Shown piece after piece: positions 26,549 through 35,901 of a stretch of 64,000 nt of DNA. Origin of the DNA: Pleomorphomonas sp. T1.2MG-36. GTDB lineage: Bacteria > Pseudomonadota > Alphaproteobacteria > Rhizobiales > Pleomorphomonadaceae. A program made the translations under genes and the position numbers. Positions within the stretch are counted from its first letter, which is position 1; the number at the start of each line of letters is the position of its first letter. The notes below the pieces were generated by a model that worked only from the letters and a program-made list of their open reading frames with translations, was not told the DNA's origin and made no database searches. The stretch lies in contig NZ_CATNLY010000012.1 of assembly GCF_950100655.1 (NCBI RefSeq), forward strand, positions 682,001-746,000. Reading direction: 5' to 3'.

Positions 26549-27337
26549 TCAGGCGAGGAGCGCCTTCGTCGCAGCCGCAACGTCCGCCTGCCGCATCAGG
26601 CTCTCACCGATAAGGAAGGTATGAGCGCCGACACGCGCCAGACGCGCGAGGTCGGCGGGCACGAAAAGACCGGACTCGGCAACCAGGATGCGACCGTCGG
26701 GCACGCTTCTCGCCAGCTCTTCTGTTGTTTCCAGCCGGGTCTCGAAAGTGCGGAGATTGCGATTGTTGACGCCGAGCAGCGGTGATCGCAGCTTCAGCGC
26801 CCGTTCGAGTTCGGCCGCGTCATGCACTTCGAGCAGCACGTCCATGCCGAGCTCGAAGGCGGTCTCTTCGAGGCGCTTTGCCGTGTCGTCGTCGACGGCG
26901 GCGAGAATGATCAGGATGCAGTCCGCTCCCCAGGCGCGCGCCTCATAGACCTGATAGGTCGAGAACAGGAAGTCCTTGCGGAGCGCCGGCAGCGCCGTGG
27001 CGGCGCGCGCGGCCTTCAGATAGTCCGGATGCCCCTGGAAGGATGGCGCATCGGTCAGCACCGAAAGGCAGGCCGCGCCCCCCTCTTCATAGGCGCGAGC
27101 CAGCGCCGGCGGGTCGAAATCGGCACGGATCAGTCCCTTGGAAGGACTGGCTTTCTTGATCTCGGCAATCAGAGCATGGCGACCTTCGGCATGCTTTTTC
27201 CCGATCGCGACGCGAAAGCCGCGTGGCGGCGCCTGATCGGCGGCCATCGCCTTGACCTCGACAAGCGGAACGGCTGCCTCGGCGGCGGCGATCTCCTGCC
27301 GCTTGTAGGCCTCGATGCGGGCAAGGATGTCGGCCAC
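26549..27337 (-). CDS. trpC: Indole-3-glycerol phosphate synthase
   Basis: Converts CdRP to indole-3-glycerol phosphate in tryptophan synthesis. A 262-residue TIM barrel: [15 protein letters not shown] (catalytic Lys), [47 protein letters not shown] and LVAESGLF, all family hallmarks. Downstream of trpD by 9 bp in one operon. In many Hyphomicrobiales trpC is followed by moaC-moeA; here moaC lies elsewhere (33512) and trpC is the last gene. Confidence 0.95.
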   Translation of the reverse strand: MADILARIEAYKRQEIAAAEAAVPLVEVKAMAADQAPPRGFRVAIGKKHAEGRHALIAEIKKASPSKGLIRADFDPPALARAYEEGGAACLSVLTDAPSFQGHPDYLKAARAATALPALRKDFLFSTYQVYEARAWGADCILIILAAVDDDTAKRLEETAFELGMDVLLEVHDAAELERALKLRSPLLGVNNRNLRTFETRLETTEELARSVPDGRILVAESGLFVPADLARLARVGAHTFLIGESLMRQADVAAATKALLA

Positions 27338-27346
27338 CGGTCTTCC

Positions 27347-28360
27347 TCAGGCGTTGGAGCGGGCGATCAGCCGGTCGAGCGCGGCACGGGCACGACCGCT
27401 GTCGATGGCATCGGCGGCGAGCGTCACGCCGTCCTTCAGCGTCGGCACCCGATCGGCGATCATCAGGGCGGCGGCAACATTGAGCAGCACCGTGTCACGA
27501 TAGGCGCCGAGAGCGCCATCGAGCAGCGCCCGGAGGGCCTGGGCATTGTCGTCGGCGGAACCGCCACGGACCGCCTCGGGAGCATGGTGCGGCAAGCCGG
27601 CATCGTCCGGTGTCACCTCAAGGCTGCGCACCGCGCCATTCCTCAGTTCGGCGACATAGGTCGGTCCGGATAGCGTCATCTCGTCGAGGCCATCGGAGCC
27701 ATGCACCACCCACACCGACTCCGAGCCGAGCGCGGCCAGGGTTTCGGCCACCGGCAGCAGCCACTGGCGCGAGAAGACGCCGACCAGTTGCCGCCTCACC
27801 CCGGCCGGGTTGGACAGCGGGCCGAGGATGTTGAAGATGGTGCGCGTGCCGAGTTCGACGCGGCTCGGGCCGACATGCTTCATCGCCGAATGATGCACCG
27901 GCGCGAACATGAACCCCACGCCCGCCTCGCGAATGCAGGCGGCGATGACCTCCGGCCCGATGTCGATCTTCACACCGAGCGCCATCAGCACGTCGGCCGC
28001 GCCCGATTTCGACGAAAGAGCCCGGTTGCCGTGCTTGGCAACCGACAGGCCAGCGCCAGCCGACACCAGCGCCGAAGCGGTGGAGATGTTGAGACTGCCG
28101 GAGGCGTCGCCGCCCGTACCGACGATATCGACCGCGTCCACGGGGGCCACGACCGGCAGCATGCGCGACCGCATGGACGACACGGCGCCGGCGATCTCTT
28201 CGACCGTCTCGCCACGAACGCGCAACGCCATCAGAAAACCGCCGATCTGCGACGGAGTCGCCTCGCCGGTCATCATGATGTCGAAGGCCGAAGTCGCCTC
28301 CTCCCGGCTCAAGCTGGCTCCCGAAGCCACCTTGGCAATCAGGGTCTTGAAATCGGCCAT
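27347..28360 (-). CDS. trpD: Anthranilate phosphoribosyltransferase
   Basis: Joins anthranilate and PRPP. 337 residues with the PRPP loop [34 protein letters not shown], the metal/PRPP motif SDGLDE near residue 225, and [14 protein letters not shown] for anthranilate binding. No fused TrpG domain. 96 bp from the PpiD-like gene upstream on the same strand, then trpC downstream, so the three are probably transcribed together. Confidence 0.95.
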   Translation of the reverse strand: MADFKTLIAKVASGASLSREEATSAFDIMMTGEATPSQIGGFLMALRVRGETVEEIAGAVSSMRSRMLPVVAPVDAVDIVGTGGDASGSLNISTASALVSAGAGLSVAKHGNRALSSKSGAADVLMALGVKIDIGPEVIAACIREAGVGFMFAPVHHSAMKHVGPSRVELGTRTIFNILGPLSNPAGVRRQLVGVFSRQWLLPVAETLAALGSESVWVVHGSDGLDEMTLSGPTYVAELRNGAVRSLEVTPDDAGLPHHAPEAVRGGSADDNAQALRALLDGALGAYRDTVLLNVAAALMIADRVPTLKDGVTLAADAIDSGRARAALDRLIARSNA

Positions 28361-28456
28361 CGCTCGTTGTCACCCCGCTTGTGCAATCTCCGGCAGATTG
28401 CCACGCAATGCCGAAACATGAAACGCGGAACCACGGCTCGAATGCCGGCTCCCGCG

Positions 28457-30349
28457 TCAGTTGGCGTTACTGCTCCCGACCACCGCGTTGAGCAGCGATT
28501 GGTTGACGGTGGTCCCCAGTTTCTCCTGCGCAGCACCGAGATACTGGGCATAGAGGTCCTGGCTCACATCCGTAGCGGCTTGATCGGCAATGACGATCGA
28601 GTCGCCCGCCCCTTCGGGCATCGGCGGATTGACGACCTGGGCGACCGTCAGCACGATGCGCGTGCCATCAAGGCCGGGGATTGCGGCCACGTGCCCCTTG
28701 GGACCGGCGAAAGCGGCGATCACGCCTTCCTGTCCCAGGCCGGCATCCTCCGCCTTGCGCGTCACGCCCGTGGCGGTCTCGACTTCCACCAAAGCGGTCT
28801 TGGCAAGGTCGTCGATCGACGTCCCGGACTTCAGCGCCTTTGCCATTTCCTCGGCCTTGGCCGTCAGCCGAACTTGAGCCTCGTCGTCGGTCCAGGCGAT
28901 GATCGCCTTGTCCTTCACCTCATCCAGCGTGCGGTCGCGGCCCGGGACCACCTTGATCACGTTGTACCAGATGAAGCCGCGGTTGACGGACAGCGGCTCG
29001 TTCTCGCCCCCCTCTTCGGCCGTGAAGGCAGCCTTCAAAAGCTGAGCCTGATCGGGCAGACCGGCCACAGGCAGGCCGTCGGTGCCATTTCCTTCCGGAT
29101 CGATCTCAGCCGTCACGAGCTTCAGCTTGAAGCGGTTCGCCACCTCCTGCAACGTCGCGCCACCGGCCAGGGCGTCCTCGATCTCGTCGTGCATTTCCAT
29201 CACGGAGCGTTCGGCCGCCTTGGTGGCAATCGTCTTGCGGATCTCGGGCGCCACCTCGGCCAGCGCCTTGGTATGCGCCGGCTCGATGGTGGTGACGCGC
29301 AGCAAAACGGTGCCGAAGGACGACTTCACCGGCTCGCTCGGAACGTTGAGTGCCAAGCCGAAAGCCGCCTCGGCCACCGCCGGATCGAGCACCTTGTCGC
29401 GGGAGAGCAGACCGAGATCCACGTCTTCAGGCTTGGAGCCGATATCCGTGATGAGCTGGTCGAAGCTCGTGCCGGACTTGAGTTTTGCCACTGCAGCTGC
29501 AGCCTCTTCCGGCGCGGCGAAGAACAGCTGCTGGATACGGCGCTGCTCGGGCGCGCCGTACTGGTCCTTGGTGCGCTCGTATTCGCGAGACACGTCCGCC
29601 TCGGAGACGGTCGAAGGATCGGCAACCGCGTCGGGGGTCAGCGCAAGCGTCTCGATGGAGCGGAACTCCGGCGCCCGGAACTTGGCCTTGTTCTCCTCGT
29701 ACCACTTGGCAAGCACGTCGTCGGCCGGTTTGCCGATCGGCTCCACCTGGGCGCGAGCCAGCGTGAGATAGCGGATGTCGCGCGCTTCGTTCTGATAGCG
29801 ATACATGGCGCCGACCATGGTCTTCGGCACCGTCAGGCCGCCGACCAGACCCGACGACAGCTGCCACCGCAGCTCTGCGGTGCGCCGCTGGGCGATGAAC
29901 ATGGCCTCGTTGAGACCGCTCTGGTTGAGAAGCTCGGTGAAATAGTTGCGATTGAAGCTCTCGGCTCCCTGCGGCCTCAACTGCGGATCGTCTGCAATGC
30001 CCTGGGCCAAGCGGTCGTCGGATACGCCGAGGCCGGTGGCGGCGGCCATGTCGGCCACCGTCGCATCGGCCATCAGGGTGCCGAGTATCCTCTGGGGCAA
30101 ACCAATGGCGCGCGCCATGTCAGGCGTCATCGCCTGGCCGAGCTGACGGGCCAGCGCCTGCGATTGCCGCTGGTAGGCAAGCTGGAACTCGCCGAGCGTG
30201 ATCTTGGTGTCGCCCACGGTGGCAAGCGTGTCGGTATGCGAGGTTCCCAGCCGGGAGCCAACACCCCAGCCGATGAAGGACAGCGTCAAGAGGCCCAGAA
30301 ATATCTTCGCGGGAAGCGTGTTCGCCCCGCGGCGCATTGAATCAAGCAT
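28457..30349 (-). CDS. Peptidyl-prolyl isomerase PpiD/SurA-like periplasmic chaperone
   Basis: A 630-residue protein anchored in the inner membrane by one N-terminal TM (KIFLGLLTLSFIGWGVG, ~12-28), with a SurA_N-like helical domain (FQLAYQRQSQALARQLGQ...GLPQRILGTLMADATV) and a parvulin-type domain (~240-370, FDQLITDIGSKPEDVDLGLLSRDKV). This is the PpiD layout. It helps fold outer-membrane and secreted proteins. ATG 30349 opens MLDSMRRGANTLPAK, the usual start. Together with tpiA and trpD this order is conserved in alphaproteobacteria, usually without the YqhA-like gene found here between it and tpiA. Confidence 0.9.
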   Translation of the reverse strand: MLDSMRRGANTLPAKIFLGLLTLSFIGWGVGSRLGTSHTDTLATVGDTKITLGEFQLAYQRQSQALARQLGQAMTPDMARAIGLPQRILGTLMADATVADMAAATGLGVSDDRLAQGIADDPQLRPQGAESFNRNYFTELLNQSGLNEAMFIAQRRTAELRWQLSSGLVGGLTVPKTMVGAMYRYQNEARDIRYLTLARAQVEPIGKPADDVLAKWYEENKAKFRAPEFRSIETLALTPDAVADPSTVSEADVSREYERTKDQYGAPEQRRIQQLFFAAPEEAAAAVAKLKSGTSFDQLITDIGSKPEDVDLGLLSRDKVLDPAVAEAAFGLALNVPSEPVKSSFGTVLLRVTTIEPAHTKALAEVAPEIRKTIATKAAERSVMEMHDEIEDALAGGATLQEVANRFKLKLVTAEIDPEGNGTDGLPVAGLPDQAQLLKAAFTAEEGGENEPLSVNRGFIWYNVIKVVPGRDRTLDEVKDKAIIAWTDDEAQVRLTAKAEEMAKALKSGTSIDDLAKTALVEVETATGVTRKAEDAGLGQEGVIAAFAGPKGHVAAIPGLDGTRIVLTVAQVVNPPMPEGAGDSIVIADQAATDVSQDLYAQYLGAAQEKLGTTVNQSLLNAVVGSSNAN

Positions 30350-30501
30350 TGTGTCGTCCGTCTCGGGGGCGCGCGCGCCCATCCATCCCAGTCACGCCAC
30401 CGGTCTCGCAGGGACCGCTTCGGCGCGCGGGATCATAGGGGCGGCGGCTTCATGCCGCAAGCGCCGGTTTTACCTGATAAAGCGCCAAAAACCGGCTTCG
30501 C

Positions 30502-30996
30502 TCAATGCTTGGCCATGATCTTGTCGAGAACGCCCAGCATCAGCGCCGATACCACGAAGGTGACGTGCATGATCACCTGCCACATGATCTGGTTGTCGGT
30601 GTACTCCCTGGCGTTCAGGAACACCTGCAACAGATGGATCGAGGAAATGGCGACGATCGACGAGGCGACCTTGATCTTCAGGCTGCCGCTGTCGAGCTTG
30701 CCGAGCCAGTGGATCTCGGCATTGTGGTCGTCGAACCGGCCGACGAAGTTCTCATAGGAGGCGATCATCACCATGACGAGCAGGCTGGCGACAAGCGCCG
30801 CGTCGATCAGGCCGAGCATGGCGAGAATCATCTCGGATTCTTCGTAGACGAAGACGTTGCCAATGACCTTCCAGAGCTTGACGCCGAAGGAAAGACCGTA
30901 GACGGCGAGCGCCACGGAAAGACCGATGAGAAAGACGACGAGAATCCAGCGGCTTCCCAAAATGATACGTTCAACGACCGTCTCCAGTGCCTTCAT
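30502..30996 (-). CDS. yqhA: YqhA/UPF0114 family membrane protein (TIGR00645)
   Basis: 164 residues with three or four TM segments (RWILVVFLIGLSVALAVYGL, MILAMLGLIDAALVASLLVMVMIA, ISSIHLLQVFL, MWQVIMHVTFVVSALMLGVLDKI). The stretch YENFVGRFDDHNAEIHWLGKLDSGSLKIKVASSIVAISSI is the family signature. Function is unknown; homologues are widespread in proteobacteria. ATG 30996 follows AAGGGC. Divergent from tpiA. Confidence 0.88.
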   Translation of the reverse strand: MKALETVVERIILGSRWILVVFLIGLSVALAVYGLSFGVKLWKVIGNVFVYEESEMILAMLGLIDAALVASLLVMVMIASYENFVGRFDDHNAEIHWLGKLDSGSLKIKVASSIVAISSIHLLQVFLNAREYTDNQIMWQVIMHVTFVVSALMLGVLDKIMAKH

Positions 30997-31008
30997 AGTC
31001 AATAGCCC

Positions 31009-31039
31009 TTGCTAGCGTTTTGCACCTGCCGGATATAAA
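31009..31039 (+). promoter_or_regulatory. Possible tpiA promoter
   Basis: A good -10 element TATAAA (31034-31039) inside GATATAAAT with TTGCTA at 31009-31014 (19-bp spacer, longer than ideal), 115 bp upstream of tpiA. Confidence 0.3.
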
Positions 31040-31153
31040 TGCGCTTGCGGGTTTTCGCCTACAAGATCATCTTCCAGGCCGCTCCAAGGATTCACGTCGG
31101 GCCCGGTTCGGAATGATCCACGCCCACGCAACGCACATCGAAGGAACGAGAGC

Positions 31154-31894
31154 ATGTCGGTCAAGCCGCTGGTTGCCGGAAACTGGAAAATGAACGGCCT
31201 CAAGGCCTCCGTCGCCGAATTCGAAGCCATCGCCGCCGGCTATGACGCCCTCAAGGCCAAGGCCGAGCTGGCCATCTGCCCGCCCTTCACCCTCGTCGCC
31301 ACCCTCGCCGCGAAGGGCCTGCTGCCGGTCGGCGGCCAGGACTGCCATGCCAAGGTGTCCGGCGCCCACACGGGCGACACGTCGGCCGAGATGCTGAAGG
31401 ACGCCGGCGCCACCTACGTCATCGTCGGCCACTCCGAGCGCCGCACCGACCACGCCGAGACCGACGCCGTCGTCAAGGCCAAGACCGAAGCCGCCTGGCG
31501 CGCCGGTCTCGTCGCCATCGTCTGCGTCGGCGAAACGCACGCCGAGCGCACCGGCGGCAAGACGCTCGAGGTCGTCGGCACCCAGGTTGCCGGATCGCTG
31601 CCTGACGGCACGACGGCCGCCAACACCGTCATCGCCTACGAGCCCGTGTGGGCCATCGGCACCGGCCTGACGCCGACCGCCGCCGACGTCAAGGAAGTCC
31701 ACAACTTCATCCGCAAGGAACTGGTCAAGCGCTTCGGCGCCGACGCCAACGGCATGCGCATCCTCTACGGCGGCTCGGTGAAGCCGTCGAACGCCGTCGA
31801 GCTGATGGCCGTCGAGGACGTCAACGGCGCTCTGGTCGGAGGCGCCTCGCTGAAGGCCGCCGATTTCCTCGGCATCGCCGCCGCCTACAAGTGA
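31154..31894 (+). CDS. tpiA: Triose-phosphate isomerase
   Basis: Interconverts DHAP and glyceraldehyde 3-phosphate; DHAP is also the product of the rhamnulose-1-phosphate aldolase encoded later in the window. 246 residues: catalytic Lys in GNWKMNG (Lys12 region), catalytic His in VIVGHSERR, catalytic Glu in [11 protein letters not shown], and phosphate loop [10 protein letters not shown] full-length, normal enzyme. Confidence 0.96.
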   Translation: MSVKPLVAGNWKMNGLKASVAEFEAIAAGYDALKAKAELAICPPFTLVATLAAKGLLPVGGQDCHAKVSGAHTGDTSAEMLKDAGATYVIVGHSERRTDHAETDAVVKAKTEAAWRAGLVAIVCVGETHAERTGGKTLEVVGTQVAGSLPDGTTAANTVIAYEPVWAIGTGLTPTAADVKEVHNFIRKELVKRFGADANGMRILYGGSVKPSNAVELMAVEDVNGALVGGASLKAADFLGIAAAYK

Positions 31895-31901
31895 TGATAT
31901 C

Positions 31902-31927
31902 GGCTCCGGCGCCCGAGCGCCGGAGCC
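31902..31927 (+). terminator. Stem-loop after tpiA
   Basis: Perfect 10-bp stem GGCTCCGGCG (31902-31911) and complement (31918-31927), 6-nt loop, followed by ATTTCC. Located 7 bp after the tpiA stop. Confidence 0.65.
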
Positions 31928-31963
31928 ATTTCCGCAAGGACACCGCCAGGAGGGCGGGCCGCC

Positions 31964-32101
31964 ACCCCTCTCCAGCTCTTCCCGAGAACGGGAAGAGAGC
32001 ATGTCGAGACGACCGCTCCCCCGGGGGCGCGTGCGGAATCGATGGTCGGTCTCGCCGGAGTGCGAGCGGCGCCGTCTTCCCTCCGGAAGGCGGAGAGGGG
32101 T
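31964..32101. repeat. MITE-like palindromic intergenic element
   Basis: A 138-bp segment bounded by the perfect 10-bp inverted repeat ACCCCTCTCC (31964-31973) / GGAGAGGGGT (32092-32101). Inside the left end is a second perfect hairpin, CTCTTCCCG (31977-31985) with CGGGAAGAG (31990-31998); the right end carries CTTCC-CTCC-GGAAG. No ORF, no obvious target-site duplication. The structure resembles small dispersed palindromic elements of rhizobial genomes. Copy number cannot be judged here. Confidence 0.5.
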
Positions 32102-32178
32102 AAATCTAGCGAATAAGTGGAAAGACCGATAAGAGGTCGCCCTGCAGGCCTTCGGCCACTCGCATAGGATTACGCCCC

Positions 32179-33510
32179 ATGACTTTCGACACCGTCCTCA
32201 GAAACGGAACTGTCGTCAACCACGACGGCATCGGTGTGCGCGACATCGGACTCCGTCAAGGCCGCATCGCCGAGATCGGCGATCTCTCCCGAGCCTCGGC
32301 CGGCGAGACGCTCGATTGCTCCGGCCTTACCGTGCTGCCGGGCGTCATCGACAGCCAAGTCCATTTCCGCGAGCCCGGCGCCACCCACAAGGAAGACCTG
32401 GAGACCGGCTCCCGTGCCGCCGTCCTCGGCGGGGTGACTGCCGTCTTCGAGATGCCGAATACCAATCCGCTGACGACCACCGCCGAGCGCCTTGCCGACA
32501 AGGTCGCGGCCGGCACGCATCGCATGCACTGCGACTTTGCCTTCTGGGTCGGCGGCACGCATGGCAACGTGCGCGACATTCCCGAGCTGGAGCGTCTGCC
32601 CGGCGCCGCCGGCATCAAGGTGTTCATGGGGTCGTCGACCGGTGACCTGCTCGTTGCCGATGACGATGGCGTCGCCGCCATCCTTGGCGCCACGCGCCGC
32701 CGTGCCGCCTTTCACTCCGAGGACGAAGCGCGCCTGATCGAGAGAAAGCCGCTGCGCATCGCCGGCGATCCGTCGAGCCATCCCGTCTGGCGCGACGTCG
32801 AAACGGCGCTGAAGTCGACCGAGCGGCTCGTCCGCATCGCGCGCGACAAGGGCGCCCGCATCCATGTGCTGCACATCTCCACCGGCGAGGAGATGGACTT
32901 TCTCAAGAACCACAAGGACGTCGCCACCGTCGAGGTGACGCCGCACCACCTGACGCTCACCGAAGTCGACCACCAGCGGCTCGGCACGCTCGTTCAGATG
33001 AACCCGCCCGTTCGCTCCGAGGCTCATCGCGAGCGTATCTGGCGTGGCCTGAGGCAAGGCATCGCCGACGTGCTCGGATCGGATCATGCGCCGCATACGC
33101 TGGAGGAGAAGGCGAAGCCCTACCCCGACAGCCCCTCGGGCATGACCGGCGTGCAGACGCTGGTGCCGATCATGCTCGATCACGTCAACGCCGGTCGCCT
33201 GACGCTGCAGCGCTTCGTGGACCTGAGCTCGGCCGGTCCGGCGCGCATCTTCGGCATGGCCAGGAAAGGCCGGATCGCCGTCGGCTACGACGCCGACCTC
33301 ACCATCGTCGACCTGAAGCGGCGCGAGACCATCCGCAACCGCTGGATCGCCTCACGCTGCGGCTGGACGCCCTATGACGGCGTCGAAGTGACCGGATGGC
33401 CGGTCGGCACGATTCTGCGTGGCCGAAAGGTGATGTGGGAGGGCGATCTCGTGACGCCGTCCACCGGCGAACCGGTTCGCTTCGTCGAAGCGCTGCCACG
33501 GGGGGCCTGA
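32179..33510 (+). CDS. pyrC: Dihydroorotase (alphaproteobacterial pyrC type)
   Basis: Cyclises carbamoyl aspartate to dihydroorotate in pyrimidine synthesis. A 443-residue amidohydrolase. Metal-site strands: [20 protein letters not shown] (residues 56-75), the ligand histidines in FHSEDEAR and VLHISTGEE, and the catalytic Asp in [13 protein letters not shown]. The first ligand histidine of the usual D-x-H-x-H is Gln60 (DSQVH). To my knowledge close rhizobial homologues also have Gln here, so it is a family trait, not a defect. A GTGxRD-type second aspartate carbamoyltransferase partner is not visible. moaC starts 1 bp after the stop. Confidence 0.88.
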   Translation: MTFDTVLRNGTVVNHDGIGVRDIGLRQGRIAEIGDLSRASAGETLDCSGLTVLPGVIDSQVHFREPGATHKEDLETGSRAAVLGGVTAVFEMPNTNPLTTTAERLADKVAAGTHRMHCDFAFWVGGTHGNVRDIPELERLPGAAGIKVFMGSSTGDLLVADDDGVAAILGATRRRAAFHSEDEARLIERKPLRIAGDPSSHPVWRDVETALKSTERLVRIARDKGARIHVLHISTGEEMDFLKNHKDVATVEVTPHHLTLTEVDHQRLGTLVQMNPPVRSEAHRERIWRGLRQGIADVLGSDHAPHTLEEKAKPYPDSPSGMTGVQTLVPIMLDHVNAGRLTLQRFVDLSSAGPARIFGMARKGRIAVGYDADLTIVDLKRRETIRNRWIASRCGWTPYDGVEVTGWPVGTILRGRKVMWEGDLVTPSTGEPVRFVEALPRGA

Positions 33511-33511
33511 G

Positions 33512-33991
33512 ATGCCGCCCTTTCTCAGCCACCTTGACGAGAAGGGCGCCGCCCACATGGTCGATGTCGGCGACAAGGCGATCACCGCCCGCACGGCGAT
33601 CGCCGGCGGCAAGGTGGTGATGAAAGCCGAAACGCTGGCGCTCATCGTCGATGGGCGGACGCCCAAGGGCGACGTCATCGCCACCGCTCGCCTCGCCGGC
33701 ATCATAGCCGCCAAGAAGACGTCCGACCTCATTCCGCTCTGCCACCCGCTGCCGATCAGCAAGGCGGCGATCGACATCTCGCCGGATCCCACCTTGCCCG
33801 GTCTTGAGATCACCGCCATCGTCCGCTGCACCGGCAACACGGGTGTGGAGATGGAGGCGCTGACCGCAGTCTCCATCGCCTGCCTCACGGTCTACGACAT
33901 GGTGAAGGCAGTCGAAAAAGGCGTTCGTATCGAGGCCATTCGCCTCATCGAGAAAGACGGCGGCAAGTCGGGCCGCTGGCTCGCCGACTAG
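33512..33991 (+). CDS. moaC: Cyclic pyranopterin monophosphate synthase
   Basis: Second enzyme of molybdenum cofactor synthesis (with MoaA converts GTP to cPMP). 159 residues with [19 protein letters not shown] and [27 protein letters not shown], both family-diagnostic, and the C-terminal DGGKSGRW. Starts 1 bp after pyrC, so it is translationally coupled to a pyrimidine gene rather than sitting after trpC, its common neighbour in related bacteria. Confidence 0.95.
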   Translation: MPPFLSHLDEKGAAHMVDVGDKAITARTAIAGGKVVMKAETLALIVDGRTPKGDVIATARLAGIIAAKKTSDLIPLCHPLPISKAAIDISPDPTLPGLEITAIVRCTGNTGVEMEALTAVSIACLTVYDMVKAVEKGVRIEAIRLIEKDGGKSGRWLAD

Positions 33992-34049
33992 CGATCTTTG
34001 GGACTTTGGGTAGCGGACGGCGCGGAACGGCGGCGGGTCGTGGCCGGGT

Positions 34050-35639
34050 TCAGGAGGCAACCGCCGCGACCGCGCCGTCCGGCCACGGAAGGCCTTGCAC
34101 GCCCGGCAACGGTCGAGCCTCGCTCTCGACCCGGTTTCGGCCTCCCGCCTTGGCGGCATAAAGGGCGAGATCGGCTTGCTCGAGCGCTTCCTGGGCGGTG
34201 CCGCCGGACTGGGCGGAGGCAAAGCCGATGCTGACCGTCAACTTGTCATGCGGCGAGTCGGGGTGAAGGATCTCCAGATCCTCGACGGCGCGGCGCAGTA
34301 TCTCCAGTCGTTCGGCGACGTGCTCGCAACCGGCCCCCGACAGGATCAGGGTGAACTCCTCGCCACCGTAGCGGGCCGCGACCTCTCCTTCGGACGAAAT
34401 GGAGGCCCTCAGCGTCTCGCCGACCATGCGGAGCACGGCATCCCCCGTGGCATGGCCGAACCGGTCGTTGAACAGCTTGAAATGGTCGATATCGATCATG
34501 GCGATCGAGAAACCGACGCCCGTCTTGCTCAGGCGTTCGTCACAACGGCCGAAATGAGCCTCAAGGGCGCGTCGATTGGCCAAGCCAGTCAAGGCGTCGG
34601 TAAAGCTCGCTTTTTCCAGCGTGTCGATCATCATGTTGAGCGCCGACGACAAGACGGCAAATTCGGGCAGAGGCGAGCGGACGATCACCCGTTGATTGTG
34701 ATTGCCAGCCGTGATGCGCCCCGCGAACTGCGCTATCCGGCGCAGGCCGCGCAGGATCAGGAGCTCCAGCGCCGCAAGCAGAAAGACGGCGATCACAAGC
34801 GTTTCCAGACAGGTCAGAACGATGGCCGCAATCATTTCGCGGCGGGCTTCGGCATAGATCTGCCCGATCGGCGCGGAAAAGACGATGCGACCGTCGGCCA
34901 TGGGCAGTTTCATGACGCCGATAAGGGTCGAAGTCGCGTCGCGCGTTTCGGGTTTCAGGATGCCGGTCCCTGCTGACCGTAGCCGCTCCCGCGTCGCCGC
35001 GTCGAACGGCGCGACGTCACCGTCGAAGGCGATCCTGTCGAGAGTGTCGCCCTTGCCGTTCACAAGGGCGGCCTGCGCGACATGGAGTTGGAACTGCCCG
35101 AAGGTCTGGTCCTTCAGTGCCGCGACGTCGAGCAAAACCAGAACGACGAAGGACACCTCGCCTGCGTGGCGAACGGCACGCGCAGAGGCGACGATGACCC
35201 TTCCGGTGACCTTGCTGACCTGAAGGTCGCCCCAGACAATGCCCTTCGAGGGCAGGCTGTCGGTGAAGTACTGGCGCTCGGCGAAGGAAACGCCGAAGGC
35301 CCTTGGGTCCGAGGCGCAATAGGCCGTGCCCTGAGGAGTCAACAGCGCAATCGCCTCGACGCTCGAATAGGCATTGGCAATCTCGCTTAGCGTCTGGCCG
35401 CACTGCTCGGGTGAGACATAGCGAAGAGAGTCGATCAAGGCGACGGTTAACGAGAGATTTTCGAGCTCCGTCTGTGCGTCGGCAAACATGTCCTCGGCGC
35501 GGCTGAGCGATAGCTGCAGGCTGTCCTCCGCCACATCGACGGCGCTACGCATATTCTTCTGGGCGAGAAGAATCTGGTTGACCAGAAACGGCATCAGGCT
35601 GAGCCCGATCAGCACGAACATGACCAGCCTGATACGCAT
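34050..35639 (-). CDS. Membrane-bound diguanylate cyclase with periplasmic sensor
   Basis: 529 residues. TM1 at ~5-25, a periplasmic CACHE-like sensor domain (~30-265), TM2 at ~272-297, a HAMP-like linker and a C-terminal GGDEF domain (FTDALTGLANRRALEAHF ... DIDHFKLFNDRFGHATGDAVLR ... RYGGEEFTLILSG). The active-site GGEEF is intact, so synthesis of cyclic-di-GMP is expected. The inhibitory I-site RxxD, normally five residues before the motif, is absent (S-E-G-E in its place), so product feedback by that route is unlikely. A single gene, divergent from the amidase gene across 262 bp with no further ORF. Confidence 0.9.
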   Translation of the reverse strand: MRIRLVMFVLIGLSLMPFLVNQILLAQKNMRSAVDVAEDSLQLSLSRAEDMFADAQTELENLSLTVALIDSLRYVSPEQCGQTLSEIANAYSSVEAIALLTPQGTAYCASDPRAFGVSFAERQYFTDSLPSKGIVWGDLQVSKVTGRVIVASARAVRHAGEVSFVVLVLLDVAALKDQTFGQFQLHVAQAALVNGKGDTLDRIAFDGDVAPFDAATRERLRSAGTGILKPETRDATSTLIGVMKLPMADGRIVFSAPIGQIYAEARREMIAAIVLTCLETLVIAVFLLAALELLILRGLRRIAQFAGRITAGNHNQRVIVRSPLPEFAVLSSALNMMIDTLEKASFTDALTGLANRRALEAHFGRCDERLSKTGVGFSIAMIDIDHFKLFNDRFGHATGDAVLRMVGETLRASISSEGEVAARYGGEEFTLILSGAGCEHVAERLEILRRAVEDLEILHPDSPHDKLTVSIGFASAQSGGTAQEALEQADLALYAAKAGGRNRVESEARPLPGVQGLPWPDGAVAAVAS

Positions 35640-35901
35640 AGATCGTCACACTGCCCGATACATCAGCCATTCGCATAAGCCGAACGCAATCCTAAGTGCG
35701 CCAGGTAAACAATTCATATTCGGAAATATTCTTGTCTATAAATACCAAGCTTTCAGTCAGGACGCACGGTCGCGACCTGCTGGTTTCTCGACGCTGGCGC
35801 GCTGATATCCACCGTCGACTTTGTTCCCCGTCCGATCAGCGTTGTCCCCCAACCACGAATCGTGCTCTGCCCGCCTTTGGGGCAACGTCCGAGTGAAAAT
35901 C

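Noticed and set aside
27701..30340. 879-aa open frame on the plus strand over trpD and the PpiD-like gene
   Set aside because: Long because high-GC codons rarely give stops in the antisense frame; composition His/Arg/Gly-rich, no domain.
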